64,000 bases of DNA. It comes from Xenopus tropicalis (lineage: Eukaryota; Chordata; Amphibia; Anura; Pipidae). Shown in pieces: positions 33,121-44,280 of the stretch. The notes beneath the pieces were generated by a model that was given only the letters and a program-made list of their open reading frames with translations, did not search any database and was not told where the DNA came from. Within the stretch, counting starts at the first letter, position 1, and each line of letters starts with the position of its first letter. The translations under genes were made by a program, and so were the position numbers. The stretch is taken from NCBI RefSeq assembly GCF_000004195.4, contig NC_030680.2, forward strand, positions 143,554,045-143,618,044, in the 5' to 3' direction.

Positions 33121-33275
33121 TTTTTGGAGTGGTTGGAGTTGTCTATCTTACATGCTGGTTGTCAGGGGGTTCGAGGAAGTTGCCAATTCTCTCCAGTCTT
33201 TAAGATTAACATGGGGTATATTTATGCCCAGAGAGTTTGAGTAGTCAGGTTCACGGAGGATGAACTGTTTGCCAT

Positions 33276-33400
33276 GGTGGTCAGTGGTCTCAGTATGGTG
33301 GTCAATGGTCTCAGTATGGTGGTCAGTGGTCTCAGTATGGTGGTCAGTGGTCTCAGTATGGTGGTCAGTGGTCTCAGTATGGTGGTCAGTGGTCTCAGCG
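33276..33400 (+). repeat. 21-bp minisatellite
   Basis: Six units of GGTGGTCAGTGGTCTCAGTAT. Because 21 is a multiple of three it gives a short SVWWSVV-type frame, not a gene. Confidence 0.93.
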
Positions 33401-33630
33401 CCCTTCGCTGTTGGATTGCTAACCAGGCAAAGTCTTGATACTTATAAGTCTCTGGATTTCTCTATTTACGTAAAATTGATTAATTAGGTGTTTATGAATG
33501 CAGCATATGATATTTCTAGGCTTTTCAGAATGATTGTTAGAGGTGCCTATGGACCTATGAACCATATCTAGTTCCCCTGGGGAAGAGGCGTCCCTTAGCA
33601 CCCCTCGCACCCCCTTTTTTAAATCATTTT
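33401..33630. other. no feature recognised
   Basis: Short unique stretch between the 21-bp array and a dispersed repeat. Confidence 0.3.
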
Positions 33631-33905
33631 TTAATAGTCTCTTTCCAGCTTGCAAATGGGGGTCAGTGACCCCGGCAGGCAAAACTCTATTGCTCCGCGA
33701 GGCTACAATTTTACTCTTATTGTTTTACTTTACTACCAATCTTTCTAGTCATATTCCAGTCTTCCACTCACAACGCTGTGCGGTTGCTAGGTTGATTTTG
33801 ACCCTAGCAACTAAAAAGCTGCTAAATAAATCAAACGCCACACATGATAAAAAATGAAGACCAATTGCAAACTGTCTCAAAATATAATTTTCTACATCCT
33901 TCAAA
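33631..33905 (-). mobile_element. T2-like dispersed repeat, reverse, partial
   Basis: Reads CCAGCTTGCAAATGGGGGTC, GTGACCCCGGCAGGC, CGGTTGCTAGGTTG...CCCTAGCAACT and GAAGACCAATTGCAAACTG. It is the reverse of the family at 24870-25310. Confidence 0.7.
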
Positions 33906-34794
33906 TGCCTCGTCCGCCCATATTGACCACGGTGCCAAGGCATGGCCGCATACTGTGCATTTTCTCCGCAGATTTATTCCGATGGCAGCTTGGAATGATT
34001 CTCGCCCTTCCCCGTCTATTACGCAGATGAACTCGTTTGCACTTCGGGGGCCACATTCCGCTCTCTATTCCCAGCTTTGAAGCTGCAGGACTGGGTGCCC
34101 TATCTGGGAATAAGCTGTCCATTATCCCAGTGCCTGACAGGCGAGTGTTTATTATAAGCAGGACAAGGGGGGATCTGAGAGGTGTGAAGGGATCCAGGCT
34201 CTCTGGCCGCTGTCAAGGTGTGTACATAATATTCCTGTATTAATCAGATTCCAGCACCCAGAGGTGAGAGCTTTTTATCAAAGTCGGGCCTGGGAGATAA
34301 ACAACCCCCATGGATAAGATACAGAGCCTACGAGGGCACGTCGCCCCTTTAGATAAACCATGTTTTATAACTGGGATTTAGGGGATTTACTTTCACTCAA
34401 ACAGAGGGTTTCTGACAAATTGGGCTCAGCCCATTCCTTTTCCTTCCAGAAATCTGTTCTCAGCTCCCCACTTATCTTGTAACAGGGTTAAATAGGATCT
34501 AGGAGGTGCTGAGTGCGGGGGGAATATTTATATCGTTACACGTATTCTAATGAAAATAAATTCACAGGTTGTTGCTAGGGTTATCGGATGGGGGGGGGGC
34601 AAGGTAGGGGCAGGGTTATGATGTGAAATGCGTGGGGTTGTGACACAAGAGGGGTGGAGCAATGACAAAAAGTTATATTTAAATATTTGGTGAGTTGGGT
34701 GGGGGGAGAGTGGTATCAGAGAGGACAAGGCCGAATTGGGGGCGGGCTGGGGCAGAATAACAGGTGTTAAAAGTGTGTAATTTTTATTTTGTGA
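33906..34794. other. unique intron sequence
   Basis: Complex DNA from about 33900 to 34500, then G-rich low-complexity sequence (34590-34740). No coding or repeat call. Confidence 0.3.
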
Positions 34795-35400
34795 TCCAGA
34801 ATGCTCGGACCTAGGGTTTCCGGACTGAGGGTCCTTAATTTGGAATAATGGGTTTCCGGATAACAGATCCTATATCTATATAGATGAATGTGACATAGGG
34901 GGAGAATTATGCTGAAGTGCATGATGTGCGTAGGGTTGTCACCTCTGCGGTTTTCGGAAAGGGCTGTCCGGGTCAAAACCCCCTACCTGGTTTTCCAGAT
35001 TAGGAAAATCGGGCAGGACTCACAGAGATTGATGCGGCGATTGGCCAATCGCCAAAAAAGTCATAGCCTCGCCCAGTGACATCACTGCCCCACCTCTTTC
35101 CCGCCCCATGACGTTACAGCCCTGTCCAGCCCCCGCCCCCTGCCCGACAAAAAAAAGCTGGCAGAGGTGGAAACCCTAATTCCGCAAGGTAGGGGGCGTA
35201 TTTACCCTAACTACAGCATAGGCTCACAACCCGTCCCCCCGAGCGCAAATCTCTCAAATAGGCGTGTTCACGGGAGGGACTATAGCAGGGAAGCGCCAGT
35301 GGGATCGGATCTGGGTCTGCAAGGCCCACCAGGTTTTTACCAGGTGTCCCAGCCCGACCCTGTGTGAAACAGTTGCTATGCCAGAAACAAGATATTAGCG
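34795..35400. mobile_element. mosaic of dispersed repeat fragments
   Basis: 34795-34875 is a fragment of the TACAGGTATGGG MITE (CCAGAATGCTCGGACCTAGG, GGGTTTCCGGATAACAGATC). 34930-35180 is another repeat (GTTGTCACCTCTGCGG...GGCAGAGGTGGAAACCCTAA, inverted ends). 35290-35370 ends in CCAGCCCGACCCTGTGTG. Confidence 0.55.
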
Positions 35401-35990
35401 GTGTAAAACTGCTAACCATAAACAGCAATCTGTATCTGGTGGCAGAGAATATTCTGGTTTGTATGCCGGCTGGTTAGTCGCCAGTGAGAAGAGAGCTATG
35501 GCGGCAGTGACAGCTGCACAGATACTAAGGCTTCCTAGAAAGCAGCCAGAGATCCAGCAGAAAGACTATTTACATGTACATGACACATCTCGGGGTTATT
35601 TAGAACACATCTACGTTTGGTTGTCGGGAACCACAAAGTGTCGTACTTGACATTCCTCTGTTTTTCCTGCTTCTCCTTATGAAAACCACATGTTGGCATC
35701 CAGTCATTTCACGGTTCATTGAAGACAAACATGCAGAAAATTGTGGGAAGAGACTACGGGCCGGGGATATGGGAAGCGACAGGGGTCTCGGGCGAAAAAA
35801 CCTCGGGCCGGAAGTCTTAAAAACTGTAAATAACAAACATTATCGTTGGGCGGTTTACAAGAAAACTAAACAGAATCGATGTTTTCAGCGCCGGAATAAC
35901 AAGGTCATTGATGGATAAAGTAGAGATAAACACACACTTGCACTCAAGTTCCAGCTTATAAATGTGAGATTTACCCATAATGCCCTGAGG
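35401..35990. other. unique intron sequence
   Basis: No recognised element. The frame starting at 35498 (MAAVTAAQIL...) has no splice context or family I recognise. Confidence 0.3.
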
Positions 35991-36111
35991 GAATAGGGAA
36001 ATGGGCTCAAATGGTTATCCCTGTAATCTGTTCCTTCAAAAAGTAGGAATAAATCCCATTTTGAATCCCGGCAGGGGAGGAGGGACTAAACCACTGATGT
36101 TACAAACTGTA

Positions 36112-36236
36112 ACAACTTCACAGGGGATATTCTGTATTCACTGCACTAATATGTACAGGTATGGGATCTGTTATCTAGAATGGGGGCCTGGGGTGTTCTG
36201 GATAAGGGGTCTTTAGGTAATTTGGATCTCCGTACC
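36112..36236 (+). mobile_element. left end of a TACAGGTATGGG MITE, truncated by insertion
   Basis: TACAGGTATGGGATCTGTTA, GGGGCCTGGGGTGTTCTGGA, TAAGGGGTCTTTAGGTAATT and GGATCTCCGTACC are then replaced by TTAA of a T2 element. Intact copies continue CTTAAGTCTGCTAAA, so the TTAA here was the target. Its inverted relative is at 44165-44280. Confidence 0.7.
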
Positions 36237-36806
36237 TTAAAGGGGAACTGGGTCCAGAATCAAATTTTGTTAAAGGGTCCCACACAACACAGAAACCCCT
36301 AATATCCCTATCCCTGTAATTTGTTCCTTCAAAAAGTAGGAATAAATCCCATGTTTATATGCTGAAATCCAGCTGCAAAACAGTTCTTCTCTTTCTGCAT
36401 CATTTGAAATCCTGGCAGGGGAGGAGGGACTAAAACACTGATGTTACAAATTGTAACAACTTCTCCCCAGCTTACAGACAGCATGCAGGAACTACATAAC
36501 CCACAATGCATTGCACTGGGATGTTCCTTTCCTTATTGACATCACGTGTACAGCAGGGAATTGTGGGATTGGGAGGAGGCAGGCTGAAGGCAGGCTGGGG
36601 ACAGGCGACTACTGTTATATTTTATTTGAGTCACAAAGTAGTCAGCCAATCAGCAGGGGCTTAGGGAACTGATCCAAACCAGATTATTACATTAAAAATC
36701 ATGAAAAGGCTGCGTATTGTTTAATTGATGTGTATTGCAAAGTTGCTTGAAATTATGTTTACTTTTCAAAAAGCTTAAGTTGTGTTTGGGTGAAGTTCCC
36801 CTTTAA
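36237..36806. mobile_element. complete T2-type MITE
   Basis: 570 bp with TTAAAGGGGAACT at the left and AGTTCCCCTTTAA at the right, TTAA at both borders. Inner landmarks are CCCTGTAATTTGTTCCTTC, GCAAAACAGTTCTTC, GTTACAAATTGTAACAACTT and CACAATGCATTGCACTGGGA. Related partial copies are at 35995-36110, 43803-44164 and 55863-56236. No transposase frame, so mobilisation in trans is implied. Confidence 0.85.
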
Positions 36807-37089
36807 AAGCACCATACAAGGGTTTACAGACAAGCCCAGTACGTGAGGAACATTATTGCAAAAGAATGCGTGAGTGCTAAGCATTAAAGCCCCTAAACAG
36901 AACAGAAGGCATTTGGGGACATGGGTGCTACCACAGAAAGTCAGTAGGGTGCAGGGTTACAGCGGCGCATCTTAAGCCAAAAATAGCCAAGTGGAGTGAA
37001 TGTAAGTATATAGAGCATACACAGGGCTTCTCACTGACACATACTGTTACAGTAGCTGCTTAAGGGTGAAGACACATGGAAATACTTAG
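36807..37089. other. no feature recognised
   Basis: Unique sequence leading into the 245-bp repeats. Confidence 0.3.
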
Positions 37090-38310
37090 TTACTTTACTG
37101 CTGCGCTGCAAGTTGGAGTGATATCCCCCCCCCAGCAGCCGATCAGCAGAACAATGGGAAGGGAGCAAGATAGCAGCTCCCAGTAGGTATCAGAATAGCA
37201 CTCAATAGTAAGAAATCCAAGTCCGGCTTGGGACTCCTCCAGTTACATGGGAGTAGGAGAAACAATAGGTTAGCTGAAAGCAGTTCTAATGTGTAGCGCT
37301 GGCTGAAAGCTCAGACTCAGGCACACTTTACTGCTGCGCTGCAAGTTGGAGTGATATCCCCCCCCCCCTCACCCCCAGCAGCCAATCAGCAGAACAATGG
37401 GAAGGGAGCAAGATAGCAAGATAGCAGCTCCCAGTAGGTATCAGAATAGCACTCAATAGTAAGAAATTCAAGTCCGGCTTGGGACTCCTCCAGTTACATG
37501 GGAGTAGGAGAAACAATAGGTTAGCTAAAGGCAGTTCTAATGAGTAGCGCTGGCTGAAAGCTCAGACTCAGGCACACTTTACTGCTGCGCTGCAAGTTGG
37601 AGTGATATCCCCCCCCCTCACCCCCAGCAGCCAATCAGCAGAACAATGGGAAGGGAGCAAGATAGCAGCTCCCAGTAGGTATCAGAATAGCACTCAATAG
37701 TAAGAAATCCAAGTCCGGCTTGGGACTCCTCCAGTTACATGGGAGTAGGAGAAACAATAGGTTAGCTGAAAGCAGTTCTAATGTGTAGCGCTGGCTGAAA
37801 GCTCAGACTCAGGCACACTTTACTGCTGCGCTGCAAGTTGGAGTGATATCCCCCGCCCCTCACCCCCAGCAGCCAATCAGCAGAACAATGGGAAGGGAGC
37901 AAGATAGCAAGATAGCAGCTCCCAGTAGGTATCAGAATAGCACTCAATAGTAAGAAATTCAAGTCCGGCTTGGGACTCCTCCAGTTACATGGGAGTAGGA
38001 GAAACAATAGGTTAGCTAAAGGCAGTTCTAATGAGTAGCGCCGGCTGAAAGCTCAGACTCAGTCACACTTTACTGCTGCGCTGCAAGTTGGAGTGATATC
38101 CCCCCCCCTCACCCCCAGCAGCCAATCAGCAGAACAATGGGAAGGGAGCAAGATAGCAGCTCCCAGTAGGTATCAGAATAGCACTCAATAGTAAGAAATC
38201 CAAGTCCGGCTTGGGACTCCTCCAGTTACATGGGAGTAGGAGAAACAATAGGTTAGCTGAAAGCAGTTCTAATGTGTAGCGCTGGCTGAAAGCTCAGACT
38301 CAGGCACAAT
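37090..38310 (+). repeat. five units of a 235-251-bp repeat, alternating types
   Basis: Units begin TTTACTGCTGCGCTGCAAGT at 37093, 37327, 37578, 37819 and 38069. Two types alternate: one with a doubled AAGATAGC and GCTAAAGGCAG...ATGAGTAGCG, the other single with GCTGAAAGCAG...ATGTGTAGCG. A two-unit block of about 492 bp was therefore duplicated. The C-run length varies. Confidence 0.9.
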
Positions 38311-38796
38311 GCACTGAGATGGCGCCTACACACCAATATTACAGCTACAAATACATTTGTTGGTTAAAGAATAAAATGTTAAATGGCAGAGGGAATTATT
38401 TGCTGTGTAACAGTGTAATTTAGAAATAAAAAGTACCCCATAAACATCATGGCAGTATCCCTTTAAGAAATAACTAGGACTTGAAGGATATTAAAGGGAA
38501 CATAAAGCATTTGTTTTCACACACAAGTTATTTTCCTTGCATCAAATCTATGGAAAATGTCTAAATGAGTAACACATATAAAGGTCAGACCACCCCTGGA
38601 CAGCATGAACTGCAACTAAGGGATTACAGGGGATGTAAACCATCATTTAATCCCCCCGCTTGTTAGGTTTATTTATAGCAGCCCACCTGCTCTGCCATCA
38701 AATCCTATAGCCCCTTCATTTCCCATGCACGCAGGATCTGCCAATCAGAGTGCCGTATGCCCAGTCTATTGGCTAGCTGTGATTTGTGTGCAGTAC
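38311..38796. other. intron with decayed dispersed repeats
   Basis: TTAAAGGGAACATAAAGC at about 38490 and GGGGATGTAAACCATC...TGCCAATCAGAGTG at about 38630-38770 look like old MITE pieces. No gene. Confidence 0.4.
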
Positions 38797-40026
38797 AGGT
38801 ATGGGATCCGTTATCCGGAAACCCGTTATCCAGAAAGCTCTGAATTACAGAAAGCCTGTCTCCCATAGACTCAATTTTAATCAAATAATTCAGATTTTAA
38901 AAAATGATTTCATTTTTCTCTGTAATAATAAAACAGTACCTGTACTTGATCCCAACTAAGATATAATTACCCCTTATTGGGGCAGAACAGCCCTATTGGG
39001 TTTATTTAATGGTTAAATGATTCCCTTTTCTCTGTAATAATAAAACAGTACCTGTACTTGATCCCAACTAAGATATAATTACCCCTTATTGGGGGCAGAA
39101 CAGCCCTATTGGGTTTATTTAATGGTTAAATGATTCCCTTTTCTCTGTAATAATAAAACAGTACCTGTACTTGATCCCAACTAAGATATAATTACCCCTT
39201 ATTGGGGCAGAACAGCCCTATTGGGTTTATTTAATGGTTAAATGATTCCCTTTTCTCTGTAATAATAAAACAGTACCTGTACTTGATCCCAACTAAGATA
39301 TAATTACCCCTTATTGGGGCAGAACAGCCCTATTGGGTTTATTTAATGGTTAAATGATTCCCTTTTCTCTGTAATAATAAAACAGTACCTGTACTTGATC
39401 CCAACTAAGATATAATTACCCCTTATTGGGGGCAGAACAGCCCTATTGGGTTTATTTAATGGTTAAATGATTCCCTTTTCTCTGTAATAATAAAACAGTA
39501 CCTGTACTTGATCCCAACTAAGATATAATTACCCCTTATTGGGGGCAGAACAGCCCTATTGGGTTTATTTCATGGTTAAATGATTCCCTTTTCTCTGTAA
39601 TAATAAAACAGTACCTGTACTTGATCCCAACTAAGATATAATTACCCCTTATGGGGGGCAGAACAGCCCTATTGGGTTTATGTAATGGTTAAATGATTCC
39701 CTTTTCTCTGTAATAATAAAACAGTACCTGTACTTGATCCCAACTAAGATATAATTACCCCTTATGGGGGGCAGAACAGCCCTATTGGGTTTATTTCATG
39801 GTTAAATGATTCCCTTTTCTCTGTAATAATAAAACAGTACCTGTACTTGATCCCAACTAAGATATAATTACCCCTTATTGGGGGCAGAACAATCCTGTTG
39901 CATTTAAATTACGTTTAAATGATTTTTTAGTAGACTTAAGGTATGGAGATCCAAATTAGGGAAAGATCCCTAATCCGGAAAGTCCCAGGTCCCGAGCATT
40001 CTGGATAACAGGTCCTATACCTGTAT
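38797..40026 (-). mobile_element. TACAGGTATGGG-type MITE with 9 internal 112-bp units
   Basis: Both ends are present: TACAGGTATGGGATCCGTTA at the left and GGATAACAGGTCCTATACCTGTA at the right. Between them lie about nine units of 112-113 bp in reverse orientation (CTGTAATAATAAAACAGTAC, GATCCCAACTAAGATATAAT, GGGCAGAACAGCCCTATTGG). Unit borders differ by one base in the G-run and ATGGTTAAAT variants. Confidence 0.9.
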
Positions 40027-40626
40027 ATGTAAAGGCTTAGCTGCGGCTATGAGCTTTGGGCACAACTAGGAGTCAAGATCTTTGCTGGATCAGAATGTGA
40101 CAGATAAGGTTCTTGCCTTAGGGCACATCTCCCATATCGCTGGCCCCAGATCCCCCCTAATCCCCACAGATGCTACCTGACCACGGTATAGGGCCACGGG
40201 GTCTGTATATCCCATTCCAAACTCATTCTCTTTATTCTTTGAGGATCCTTCTCGGTACTTTGATCCAGGGCAGGATTTATTAGCGTCACTCAATCCGGCC
40301 TAGAGGTAATGTTGGTATCGGTTACATGCAGAGTCTGCAGGATGTGCCCTTAGGGTCCCTCCTAGTCACGTCAGGGACACTGATCTTGCACCCAAATTTG
40401 TAACACATTACTGAAGGCACCTTTGCTTTTCACCGAGTAAAGAATGAGATATTATTGGTCTCAGCATTACATAGAGCCTAGAGGGGCTCCTGAATTGGGC
40501 TTTGTCCCAGTTACCCAGAAACCATATACATCTTTCAGCTACATTTCTTCTTCCTATTGTTACTACTTATCTTTCTATTCAGGTCTCTTCTGTACATCCT
40601 CGAGTCTGCCATTCAAACCACTGCCG
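40027..40626. other. intron with a partial reverse T2-like repeat
   Basis: CTTTCAGCTACATTTCTTCT...CATTCAAACCACTGCC at 40525-40625 is a reverse T2-like fragment. The rest is unique and non-coding. Confidence 0.4.
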
Positions 40627-41795
40627 AGAATGCTCACGGGGCTAGAGCGAGCAGCCAATCAAAAATATTAGAATGCTCATGGGGAAAGAATGAGCAGCCA
40701 ATTAGAGTATAAGAATGCTCATGGGGCTAGAGCGAGCAGCCAATCAGAGTATTAGAATGCTCACGGGGATAGAGCAAGCATCCAACCAGAGTATTAGAAT
40801 GCTCACGGGGCAAGAGCGAGCAGCCAATCAGAGTATTAGAATGCTCACGGGGCTAGAGCGAGCAGCCAATCAGATTAGAATGCTCACGGTGCTAGCGCGC
40901 AGCCAATAAGAGCATTAGAATGCTCACAGGGCTAGAGTGAGTAGCCAATGAGAGTATTAGAATGCTCACGGGGCTAGAGTGAGTATCCAATGAGAGTATT
41001 AGAATGCTCACAGGGCAAGAAAGAGTGAGTAGCCAATGAGAGTATTAGAATGCTCACGGGGCTAGAGCGAGCAGCCAATCAGAGCATTAGAATGCTCACA
41101 GGGCTAGAGTGAGTAGCCAATGAGAGTATTAGAATGCTCACAGGGCTACAAAGAGCAGCCAATGAGAGTATTAGAATGCTCACAGGGCGAGAGTGAGTAG
41201 CCAATGAGAGTATTAGAATGCTCACAGGGCGAGAGTGAGAAGCCAATGAGAGTATTAGAATGCTCACAGGGCTACAAAGAGCAGCCAATGAGAGTATTAG
41301 AATGCTCACAGGGATAGAGTTAGTAGCCAATGAGAGTATTAGAATGCTCACGGGGCGAGAGTGAGTAGCCAATGAGAGTATTAGAATGCTCACAGGGCGA
41401 GAGTGAGTAGCCAATGAGAGTATTAGAATGCTCACAGAGCGAGAGTGAGTAGCCAATGAGAGTATTAGAATGCTCACAGGGCTAGAGTGAGTAGCCAATG
41501 AGAGTATTATAATGCTCACAGAGCGAGAGTGAGTAGCCAATGAGAGTATTAGAATGCTCACAGAGCCAGAGTGAGTAGCCAATGAGAGTATTAGAATGCT
41601 CACAGAGCGAGAGTGAGTAGCCAATGAGAGTATTAGAATGCTCACAGAGCGAGAGTGAGTAGCCAATGAGAGTATTAGAATGCTCACAGAGCGAGAGTGA
41701 GTAGCCAATGAGAGTATTAGAATGCTCACAGAGCGAGAGTGAGTAGCCAATGAGAGTATTAGAATGCTCACAGAGCGAGAGTGAGTAGCTGCTAG
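40627..41795 (+). repeat. 42-bp minisatellite, each unit with a CCAAT box
   Basis: About 27-28 units of 42 bp: AGAATGCTCACAGAGCGAGA, GTGAGTAGCCAATGAGAGTA and TT. The left units are diverse (AGCCAATCAGAG, GGGGCTAGAGCGAGCAG), the right units nearly identical. Because 42 is a multiple of three, the - strand is open for 230 codons of a 14-residue repeat (SILILSLATHSRSV type). Variation between units is not biased to silent sites by eye, so I do not call a gene. Confidence 0.97.
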
Positions 41796-42189
41796 AATGT
41801 TCCCAGTTCAGAGGTTACCCCAGGGGCAGCACTAATATTAATGCCCTACTGATCGCTCCCTCTCACCCCCGGTGAATCCGCCAGGCACCCAATAAACACC
41901 GCTGAGTGATTCCGTCGGGCAGCGCTACAAACGGCCGTGCCAACTGTAAGTTTATAATCCCTCATCACATTTTGCATTTGTGAAATAACAACTGTTTCCA
42001 GCGAGCTTATCTTCCTCCCTAATGCCAAGAGTTCCGCCTCGCGGGGATCCGACACACTGGGATCCGTCATCGGCTTGGATTTCCCAACAGAACGTTATGG
42101 GCGGCGACCTGCTCCTACCACTGCCCGAGATCCGCTCCCTCGTACAGCACGACCCGCTCCAATTCCTAAAGGCAGGTCTCAACCCAAAT
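41796..42189. other. unique sequence
   Basis: Complex, CpG-containing DNA (about 41990-42170). No splice-bounded exon recognised. Confidence 0.35.
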
Positions 42190-42376
42190 TCTTTTATTAA
42201 ATAAGTCATCCATACCTGTTATAAATGTATTTCAAAATCTGAGCTGTCAATCATATATCGCCTGCCCCGCCTCTATGCCTTCGGCAGGTGATATATGATT
42301 GACAGCTCAGATTTTTAATAATAATTACTCTAACTTTCCATTCAGCACTTCCTAGGGCAAATGCATAAGATTTTGG
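42190..42376 (+). mobile_element. hairpin MITE, left of the tetranucleotide array
   Basis: CATACCTGTTATAAATGTAT, AAAATCTGAGCTGTCAATCA, a shortened palindrome (CCTCTATGCCTTCGGCAGGTG), then CAGCTCAGATTTTTAATAAT and CAGCACTTCCTAGGG. Same family as 31753-32222. The right arm lost about 14 bp between two GGCA words. Confidence 0.75.
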
Positions 42377-43043
42377 GGTCTATCTATCCATCAATCTACC
42401 CATCCATCAATCAATCAATCTATCTATCAATCTGTCCTTCTATCTATTCATCAATCTGTCCATCCATCTATCCATCAGTCTATCTATCCATATATCCGTC
42501 TATCTATCCATATATCCGTCTATCTATCGATCTCTCCGTCTATCGATCTCTCCGTCTATCGATCTCTCCGTCTATCGATCTCTCCGCCTATGTATCTCTC
42601 CGCCTATGTATCTCTCCGCCTATGTATCTCTCCGCCTATGTATCTCTCCGCCTATTTATCTCTCCGCCTATGTATCTCTCCGCCTATGTATCTCTCCGCC
42701 TATGTATCTCTCCGCCTATGTATCTATCCGCCTATTTATCTATCCGCCTATGTATCTATCCGCCTATGTATCTATCCGCCTATCTATTTATCCGCCTATC
42801 TATCTATCCGCCTATCTATCTATCCGCCTATGTATCTATCCGCCTATGTATCTATCCGCCTATCTATTTATCCGCCTATCTATCTATCCGCCTATGTATC
42901 TATCCGCCTATGTATCTATCCGCCTATGTATCTATCCGCCTATGTATCAATCCGCCTATGTATCTATCCGCCTATCTATTTATCCGCCTATCTATCTATC
43001 CGCCTATCTATCTATCCGCCTATCTATCTATCTGCCTATCTAT
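42377..43043 (+). repeat. tetranucleotide-derived array (TATC / CCGCCTATGTAT)
   Basis: Begins as simple (ATC)CAT/TATC sequence and matures into 12-16-bp units CGCCTATGTATCTCTC, then CGCCTATCTATCTATC. The tyrosine/serine/isoleucine-rich frames on + are repeat artefacts. Confidence 0.95.
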
Positions 43044-43400
43044 CTAGGAAGTGCTGAATATAAAGTTAGAGTAATTATTATTAAAAATCTGAGCTGTCAA
43101 TCATATATTGCCTGCCCCACCTCTATGCCAAAGGCGGGGCAGGCGATATATATGATTGACAGCTCAGATTTTTAATAATAATTACTCTAACTTTCCATTC
43201 AGCACTTTCCTAGGGCAAATGCATAAGATTTAGGGGTGATACAAAGCTTGCCTTAATAACAGTGTACACAAAATGGCGGCTGCCTGCTTGCTGTGACTGT
43301 AAAGACTGAAGGAAAAAAAAATGTAATTGTTTTTATGGTGTAAATAAAGTTTATTTTGCTCTACTAACATGATAGAAAAGGAAATTTTCAGGGTCCCCTT
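43044..43400 (+). mobile_element. hairpin MITE, right of the array, with inverted leader
   Basis: 43044-43104 is the reverse complement of 42295-42355 (CTAGGAAGTGCTGAAT... GAGCTGTCAATCAT). It is followed by the palindrome (CCACCTCTATGCCAAAGGCGGGG), a + right arm, and the family's 3' part ACACAAAATGGCGGCTGCCT...GGTCCCCTTTAA. Confidence 0.8.
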
Positions 43401-43802
43401 TAAATGTTCAGTGGTTTTGTTTTCTCTGCTTACAGCTAAGCTTCCATACATTCCCAGAGCTAGAGCAGCCTTGGTATTTCCAGATAGAGACCTACGAGGG
43501 TCTGGTCGGGCAAACTCTGACACGCTGACCTGCCTTTATAGTATTCCAATAAAGAGAACTATTTATTTCCCCCGAGGGGAGAATATTAAGCAGCAACAAG
43601 TATCGGTGCCAGTTAGAAGATTTGCCAAAACATGTCATTCCCAGAAGAGAGATTTTGGGGAAAACTGACACAGGTGGAAAAACCCCACCCCATCACACAG
43701 CAATTATCTGATTATTCCCTCAGGCATCTATCTATCTATCTATCAACCAATGCATCAAATCTATTAGTCTAATCTATCTATTCAATCTATCTATCTAATC
43801 TC
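43401..43802. other. unique sequence with a short TATC run
   Basis: Nothing recognised at 43401-43720. ATCTATC repeats at 43725-43800. Confidence 0.35.
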
Positions 43803-44280
43803 TACCTACCTAATAAAATGTAACAGTAGCACCTGTCCCCAGCCTGCCTTCAGCCTGCCTCCTCCCAATCCCACAATTCCCTGCTGCACACGTGATGTCA
43901 ATAAGGAAAGGAACATCCCAGTGCAATGCATTGTGGGTTATGCAGTCCCTGCATGCTGCCTGTAAGCTGGGGAGAAGTTGTTACAATTTGTAACATCAGT
44001 GTTTTAGTCCCTCCTCCCCTGCCAGGATTTCAAATGATGCAGAAAGAGAAGAACTGTTTTGCAGCTGGATTTCAGCATATAAACATGGGATTTATTCCTA
44101 CTTTTTGTAGGAACAGATTACAGGGATAGGGATATTATGGGTTTCTGTGTTGTGTGGTGTTTCCCCTTTACCTAAAGACCCCTTATCCAGAACACCCCAG
44201 GCCCCGAGCATTCTGGATAACAGATCCCATGCCTGTACATATTAGTGCAGTGAATACAGACTATCCCCTGTGACTGTTTC
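43803..44280. mobile_element. T2-type MITE fragment fused to a TACAGGTATGGG fragment
   Basis: 43803-44164 matches the interior and one end of the T2 element at 36237-36806 in reverse (CACAATTCCCTGCTGCACAC, GTTACAATTTGTAACATCAG, TTTCCCCTTTACC). 44165-44280 matches 36112-36236 in reverse (AAAGACCCCTTATCCAGAAC, CAGATCCCATGCCTGTACAT, ATTAGTGCAGTGAATACAGA). Confidence 0.75.

Noticed and set aside
35498..35650. MAAVTAAQIL... frame as a possible first exon
   Set aside because: No CpG island, no donor that makes sense and no family match. Kept as unexplained.
41079..41771. 230-codon - strand frame of a 14-residue repeat
   Set aside because: The 42-bp unit is divisible by three and has no stop in that frame, so length is not evidence. 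Changes between units are not biased to silent sites.
42361..43175. Tyr/Ser/Leu-rich frames up to 228 codons
   Set aside because: Translation of a TATC-derived array; all + frames are open in parts.
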